IMG/VR virus record: IMGVR_UViG_3300002488_000127
Coordinates: 1-20,035 of that record
Source of the DNA: a virus
DNA length: 20,035 bases
Direction: 5' to 3' (one strand)
Position 1 is the first letter of the stretch. Every line of letters starts with the position of its first letter. The notes beneath the pieces are model-generated. The model was not told where the DNA came from. It searched no databases and saw only the letters and a list, made by a program, of their open reading frames with translations. Below, one piece after another: positions 17,041-20,035 of the stretch. The position numbers were made by a program, and so were the translations under genes.

Positions 17041-17384
17041 CCCCCCTGCACCGTCTGCGCCAATTCATCAGGGCTAGGAAGGAGGGATGAAATTGCCTCA
17101 CCAACAGCGCCTTTCAAATTAAGAATTTCATCAGTGGTAAGGGAAGGATTGGTTTTTACAACCCAATTGGTAAAAGCAAAACGCCAATACGCTGCAAGAT
17201 TAAGAGATAGATCTCCATTCTGTCCTATATCAAACAACTCTTGTGTTGCGAGTTGAATGTCGAAGAACGAGATGTCACGAATCCACACCTCCATGACCGC
17301 ATCAGGGTCATCAGGGTCAATCTGGATTTCGTGTTTAGTTTCTGTCGTTTGTCTTAATAATTTATTCTTGTCCACTACTGGCAT
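17013..17384 (-). CDS. Tail-assembly chaperone, gpG-like (123 residues)
   Basis: It lies between the tail tube side and the tape measure, where the gpG/gpGT chaperones of long-tailed phages are encoded. The core reads MEVWIRDISFFDIQLATQEL, then LSLNLAAYWRFAFTNWVVKT, SLTTDEILNL and LLPSPDELAQTVQGGF. This is a small helical protein of the size expected for the short chaperone form. The zero-frame product ends GGFTKGDSEK; ribosomes slipping at the G7 run give the long form instead. The start ATG 17384 has GAGGTG at 7 bases and overlaps the end of the SAP-domain gene by 23 bases, implying coupled translation. Assignment rests on position, size and the frameshift rather than on residue identity to a named family. 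Confidence 0.8.
   Translation of the reverse strand: MPVVDKNKLLRQTTETKHEIQIDPDDPDAVMEVWIRDISFFDIQLATQELFDIGQNGDLSLNLAAYWRFAFTNWVVKTNPSLTTDEILNLKGAVGEAISSLLPSPDELAQTVQGGFTKGDSEK
17040..17046 (-). promoter_or_regulatory. Slippery heptamer GGGGGGG for -1 ribosomal frameshift
   Basis: In the chaperone frame the codons are CAG GGG GGG TTT, so the run G GGG GGG fits the X XXY YYZ rule with full re-pairing after a -1 slip. The zero frame stops 24 bases after the run (TAG at 17015-17013), while the -1 frame is open for 99 codons up to the tape measure start. I found no convincing stem-loop by eye just downstream, so stimulation of the shift is unresolved. Confidence 0.82.
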
Positions 17385-17877
17385 TTTCTTCCACCTCGGT
17401 TACAGCCGACTCATCGTCGGGGGCATCCGGCTGTTCGTCAGCAGCCGCATCAGCGGGGGCTTCGGACTCAGCCGTGGTTTCTTCCTCGATATCCTCATCA
17501 TCACGCCGTAAGCGCAAGGCGAGTTCAGCCTTCGTACCGGAGTACGGAAGACCGCGCTGCTTACATTCCTCACGGAGTTCTGCGAGCGTCATTGCATCGT
17601 AGGAAAGGTCACTTGGAAATTCAGAAGTGTTTGGTATCTCATCAGCCGTGACAGGCGTGACAGTCTTTTCTGTCTCGTTTGTCTCAAGGTCATCGGTTTT
17701 TACTTCTGCTTTATATGTGGATTGCAGGGAGAGGACATAATTCTCAATCAAAGCACGAGAACGATGAGAAATGAGAATGTCTCCTTCTATCCCCATACGT
17801 TGTGCAAACCACTCACCGTACCCCTGCGGAGTCTTACGCCTAAAGTGAAAGACACGTTCGCGTGGTGTTGGCATCAT
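17362..17877 (-). CDS. SAP-domain protein in the tail cluster (171 residues)
   Basis: Three parts can be seen. Residues 1-60 are basic to mixed and begin MMPTPRERVFHFRRKTPQGY; they also contain GEWFAQRMGIEGDILISHRS. Residues about 91-127 match the SAP fold (SAF-A/B, Acinus, PIAS): LSYDAMTLAELREECKQRGL then PYSGTKAELALRLRR, with the usual 'LxxLxxxxxxRGLxxxGxKxxLxxRL' spacing. Residues 128-171 are an acidic, Ala/Glu/Asp-rich, probably disordered tail. SAP domains generally bind DNA. Its place between tail tube and chaperone suggests a tail-related or tube-associated role, but no function is established from the sequence. The tandem ATG ATG start (17877 and 17874) follows GAGGTGA, so either could be used. 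The gene ends inside the chaperone gene. Confidence 0.85.
   Translation of the reverse strand: MMPTPRERVFHFRRKTPQGYGEWFAQRMGIEGDILISHRSRALIENYVLSLQSTYKAEVKTDDLETNETEKTVTPVTADEIPNTSEFPSDLSYDAMTLAELREECKQRGLPYSGTKAELALRLRRDDEDIEEETTAESEAPADAAADEQPDAPDDESAVTEVEENASSGQE
17392..17397 (-). promoter_or_regulatory. Shine-Dalgarno site of the chaperone gene
   Basis: GAGGTG precedes ATG 17384 by 7 bases and lies inside the SAP-domain coding sequence, encoding part of its C-terminal acidic tail. It decides the start of the chaperone. Confidence 0.75.
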
Positions 17878-17881
17878 CTTT

Positions 17882-17888
17882 TCACCTC
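17882..17888 (-). promoter_or_regulatory. Shine-Dalgarno site of the SAP-domain gene
   Basis: GAGGTGA lies 4 bases before ATG 17877 and 7 before ATG 17874. It begins within the TGA stop of the tail tube gene. The 7-base spacing of the second ATG is closer to the 6-7 bases seen for the other genes here, so 17874 may be the true start. Confidence 0.75.
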
Positions 17889-20035
17889 AGCAATGGAATA
17901 GAGTATCCGTTGAAATCACACGTATAGTCTTGGGCATAACCTTGAGCGGTGCGCGAATTGGACCCTTATCTTCGGGTATAGGAAGTGGAGCCTCAGTGAT
18001 TACATAATCATCAAGATAGATATCAAGACTTTCACGAGTGCCAGCACTTCCAACTTTTGTAAAAGACAAGCGAATCATGTTAGCAGTGGTTGCATCATGA
18101 TCTACTGCTCTACGCATCTTATGATAGAAAACAGGGTCATCGACGATTATTTCCAAGTCAGCCATGTATTCTGTCTGACCTTCAACTGCAATACTTGCAT
18201 TACGAGAGCCAGCGAATGGAGTTTGGTCAGTGGCAGCATCCGCAATTGGTGCGCCATTGATAGTATAGAATTGCTGAACACCAGTAGAACCAGTGACTGA
18301 AAAGGATACAACTTGTCCAATTTGAACTCCTGCAAGTGTGATGGTTCCATTGTAGAACATGAAAGGTTTCTGAGTACCAACACCAATACCCGCTTCTTTT
18401 CGAGCAAGATCTGTACTCGCAGTATCTTCAAAAATACGATGTGGATTGTATCTATCACCTGCACTACTTGCCTCAAGACGGCCTGTATCTGTGTAACAAA
18501 GAGCAGAATCGAAACCTACGTTGAGTCTTAAAGCAGCATCAGTATCAGCAGTCAAAGAGAACTCCTTAACTTTACATCCACGGAATATACGAGTCAATTG
18601 CTTAGAGTCACTTGCTCCACCGTCTACAACTTCTGTATCTATGTTAGAAGAGAAAGGTGGGACCTCATCATCAACCTGATTATCACGACGACGAATACTA
18701 ACTTCTAATGCAAAGGATGGTACATGACTACGCGAATAGAGAAGACGAGTTACACCATTTGTGAGAACACCAGTAGATGCACGATCAGGACTACCTTGTG
18801 TCGTGCTTGCATGGAAGCGAGCAAAACGAATTACAGTATTGTTAGCGTGAGAGAAACATAGGGGGTCATCAAGGAATATTTGAGTTGTAGTAATCGCAAC
18901 GATACGACGAATTTCACCCTTCTCAGTTGTATCGAAATATGTACTCTGAGGGTTTGATACTGAACCGAATGCGGTTTGGTCGCCTTCTTTGAAAGAGACT
19001 ATACTCTCAGTTGTTGTGTCTTTAATGATAACGTAATCACCAGCAGCAACAGCAGATGAGCCTGATGAGAATGTTGGTGTAGAAGCGCCAGCAGAATCCC
19101 AAGTTATGACCGACGCACCAGCAGCGACAGCGCCATTAAGAGCATAATCATTGTTAGCGCACAAAGCGTCATAAGTTGTACCAATATCAACAGCCTCCAT
19201 ACCAAGGCAGTAGTATAACCAACGTGGATTGTGCATGTTAACTTCAAAGGAGCCACCCTCGTTGATGAAGCGACCCGGAACCTGCACAGACACATCACGA
19301 CCAAGCCCAACAACATGGTAACGCTTGAGATCTACTCGTGTTTCAGGTAGTGTAATGGCAGTTGTAATACCAAGGAACTGGTCTGTAAGAGATGATTCAG
19401 AACTGTCGTGTGCATCATCAGCATAAAGCATGTTTACATCAACAGATGGGAATTTGAATGAGTGGAAGTTCAAAGCATCACTCGTACTACTAAATGTAGA
19501 AGCCGCAGTTGAAAGAGCAGGAGTAATGGTAAAATCAGTTTCAGTAGCACTGGCTTGGTGTGCTACTACAGTATAGATTTGACCAGTGCTTTCAGAATCA
19601 TCAGCAGTAAAATTAGTAACTCCGATAATGCTTAACTTAGTCCCAACCAACATACCGCGAGGTGTTTGAAGAATACCCATAGAAACAGGGAAAGCACCGG
19701 AGGGACTCCCTAATCGGATAACACTGGTATTTGCAACTGCATCAGTGCTTTGATGTTTGAATGCAAAACCGTAAGTTAATGTTACATTTGATTGAGTTCC
19801 ACCAGTTGCGGCGGATGATAGTTCAAACGTGTCGGCGTCTGTGAAGGAGGAAATAACTGCACCAGTAGGAACACCACTTCCACTTACCGAAGATCCCACT
19901 GAAAGAACAAGACGAATATCTGATGCGGAAGCGCCAGCAATAGCAGTCCCCGAAGTTTCAACAGTAGCGTCATTTTCTAAATCATTACTGGTTCCAGTAA
20001 CTGCCATTGAGCCGTGTGTAAGAAGAAGACCACTC
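17887..20035 (-). CDS. Tail tube (major tail) protein, 5' end probably outside window
   Basis: It is a virion protein expected to polymerise into the tail tube. Recognisable features include LKRYHVVGLGRDVSVQVPGR then GGSFEVNMHNPRWLYYCLG (about 227-269). The C-terminal segment has EYMADLEIIVDDPVFYHKM and RESLDIYLDDYVITEAPLPI followed by a basic VMPKTIRV stretch, which is the layout of tail tube C-termini. Residues about 10-80 hold a beta module like those in the giant protein (LSVGSSVSGSGVPTGAV, DADTFELSSAATGG). At 706 residues from ATG 20007 it is much larger than usual tube proteins (150-400). That ATG has no Shine-Dalgarno site, unlike every other gene here, and the frame stays open to the edge (SGLLLTHGS precedes it), so the true start is probably upstream. 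The identity as a tube protein is likely but not proved; a sheath-like or fused tube protein is the alternative. Confidence 0.78.
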   Translation of the reverse strand, partial: SGLLLTHGSMAVTGTSNDLENDATVETSGTAIAGASASDIRLVLSVGSSVSGSGVPTGAVISSFTDADTFELSSAATGGTQSNVTLTYGFAFKHQSTDAVANTSVIRLGSPSGAFPVSMGILQTPRGMLVGTKLSIIGVTNFTADDSESTGQIYTVVAHQASATETDFTITPALSTAASTFSSTSDALNFHSFKFPSVDVNMLYADDAHDSSESSLTDQFLGITTAITLPETRVDLKRYHVVGLGRDVSVQVPGRFINEGGSFEVNMHNPRWLYYCLGMEAVDIGTTYDALCANNDYALNGAVAAGASVITWDSAGASTPTFSSGSSAVAAGDYVIIKDTTTESIVSFKEGDQTAFGSVSNPQSTYFDTTEKGEIRRIVAITTTQIFLDDPLCFSHANNTVIRFARFHASTTQGSPDRASTGVLTNGVTRLLYSRSHVPSFALEVSIRRRDNQVDDEVPPFSSNIDTEVVDGGASDSKQLTRIFRGCKVKEFSLTADTDAALRLNVGFDSALCYTDTGRLEASSAGDRYNPHRIFEDTASTDLARKEAGIGVGTQKPFMFYNGTITLAGVQIGQVVSFSVTGSTGVQQFYTINGAPIADAATDQTPFAGSRNASIAVEGQTEYMADLEIIVDDPVFYHKMRRAVDHDATTANMIRLSFTKVGSAGTRESLDIYLDDYVITEAPLPIPEDKGPIRAPLKVMPKTIRVISTDTLFHC
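19765..19980 (-). repeat. Beta module at the N terminus of the tail tube protein
   Basis: Residues about 10-80 read IRLVLSVGSSVSGSGVPTGA, then VISSFTDADTFELSSAATGG and a closing NVTLTYGF strand. This lines up with the VGMxVSGTGIP / TTFELS(A/S)ATTGG modules of the giant protein; FELSxAATGG is almost the same as the FELSAATTGG of copy A. It suggests that the same small domain decorates two virion proteins. Confidence 0.65.

Noticed and set aside
16898-17104. 68-residue minus-strand open frame across the chaperone end
   Set aside because: It is in the +1 frame, is Arg-rich without family features, and has no Shine-Dalgarno site. The -1 frame after the G7 run is the one that reads on to the tape measure start.
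1-20035. tRNA genes, CRISPR arrays, insertion sequences, promoters or rho-independent terminators
   Set aside because: The window is almost fully occupied by abutting minus-strand coding frames, and no cloverleaf, spaced direct repeats, terminal inverted repeats or hairpin plus T-run stood out on reading.

Overview
The window looks like the tail-morphogenesis block of a tailed double-stranded DNA virus (Caudoviricetes) or a provirus. Every supported gene is on the minus strand. The genes are packed end to end with overlaps or gaps of at most about 9 bases, and their order is that of a long-tailed virus: tail tube, small SAP-domain protein, tail-assembly chaperone with a frameshifted extension, tape measure, probable distal-tail/hub protein, then a gigantic structural protein. 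No integrase, host gene, tRNA, CRISPR array or insertion sequence is visible. The host cannot be named from the sequence. Strong Shine-Dalgarno sites of the GAGGTG(A)/GGGAGG type, the lectin-like domains and the protein style fit a metagenomic marine virus of archaea or bacteria. An archaeal host (for example Poseidoniales or Nitrososphaerota) is only an inference.

Layout in the direction of transcription, from right to left. 20035-17887: tail tube-like protein of 706 codons or more, open to the window edge. 17877-17362: 171-residue protein with a SAP domain and an acidic tail. 17384-17013: 123-residue tail-assembly chaperone (lambda gpG-like by position). It carries a run of seven G that should let some ribosomes slip -1 into a second frame ending at 16741, giving a 214-residue G-T-like fusion. 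16741-15698: short tape measure protein (347 residues) with 26-residue PIW repeats. 15695-14418: 425-residue probable hub/distal tail protein with an apparent inserted beta module. 14408 to 1 and beyond: one uninterrupted reading frame of at least 4,802 codons with no stop inside the window. It has a LamG/concanavalin A-like domain at its N terminus and repeated small beta modules.

The genes should act together. The tube polymerises around the tape measure with help from the chaperone and its frameshifted form. The hub closes the tip, and the giant protein probably forms the tip, fibre or adhesion apparatus. The most unusual points are the giant frame covering over 70% of the window, the clean G7 frameshift site, the SAP domain among tail genes, and a small beta module shared between the tail tube and three places in the giant protein. 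Because the giant gene is read through from 14408 to base 1, there is no non-coding stretch over 300 bases anywhere in the window, and no promoter or terminator was recognised.
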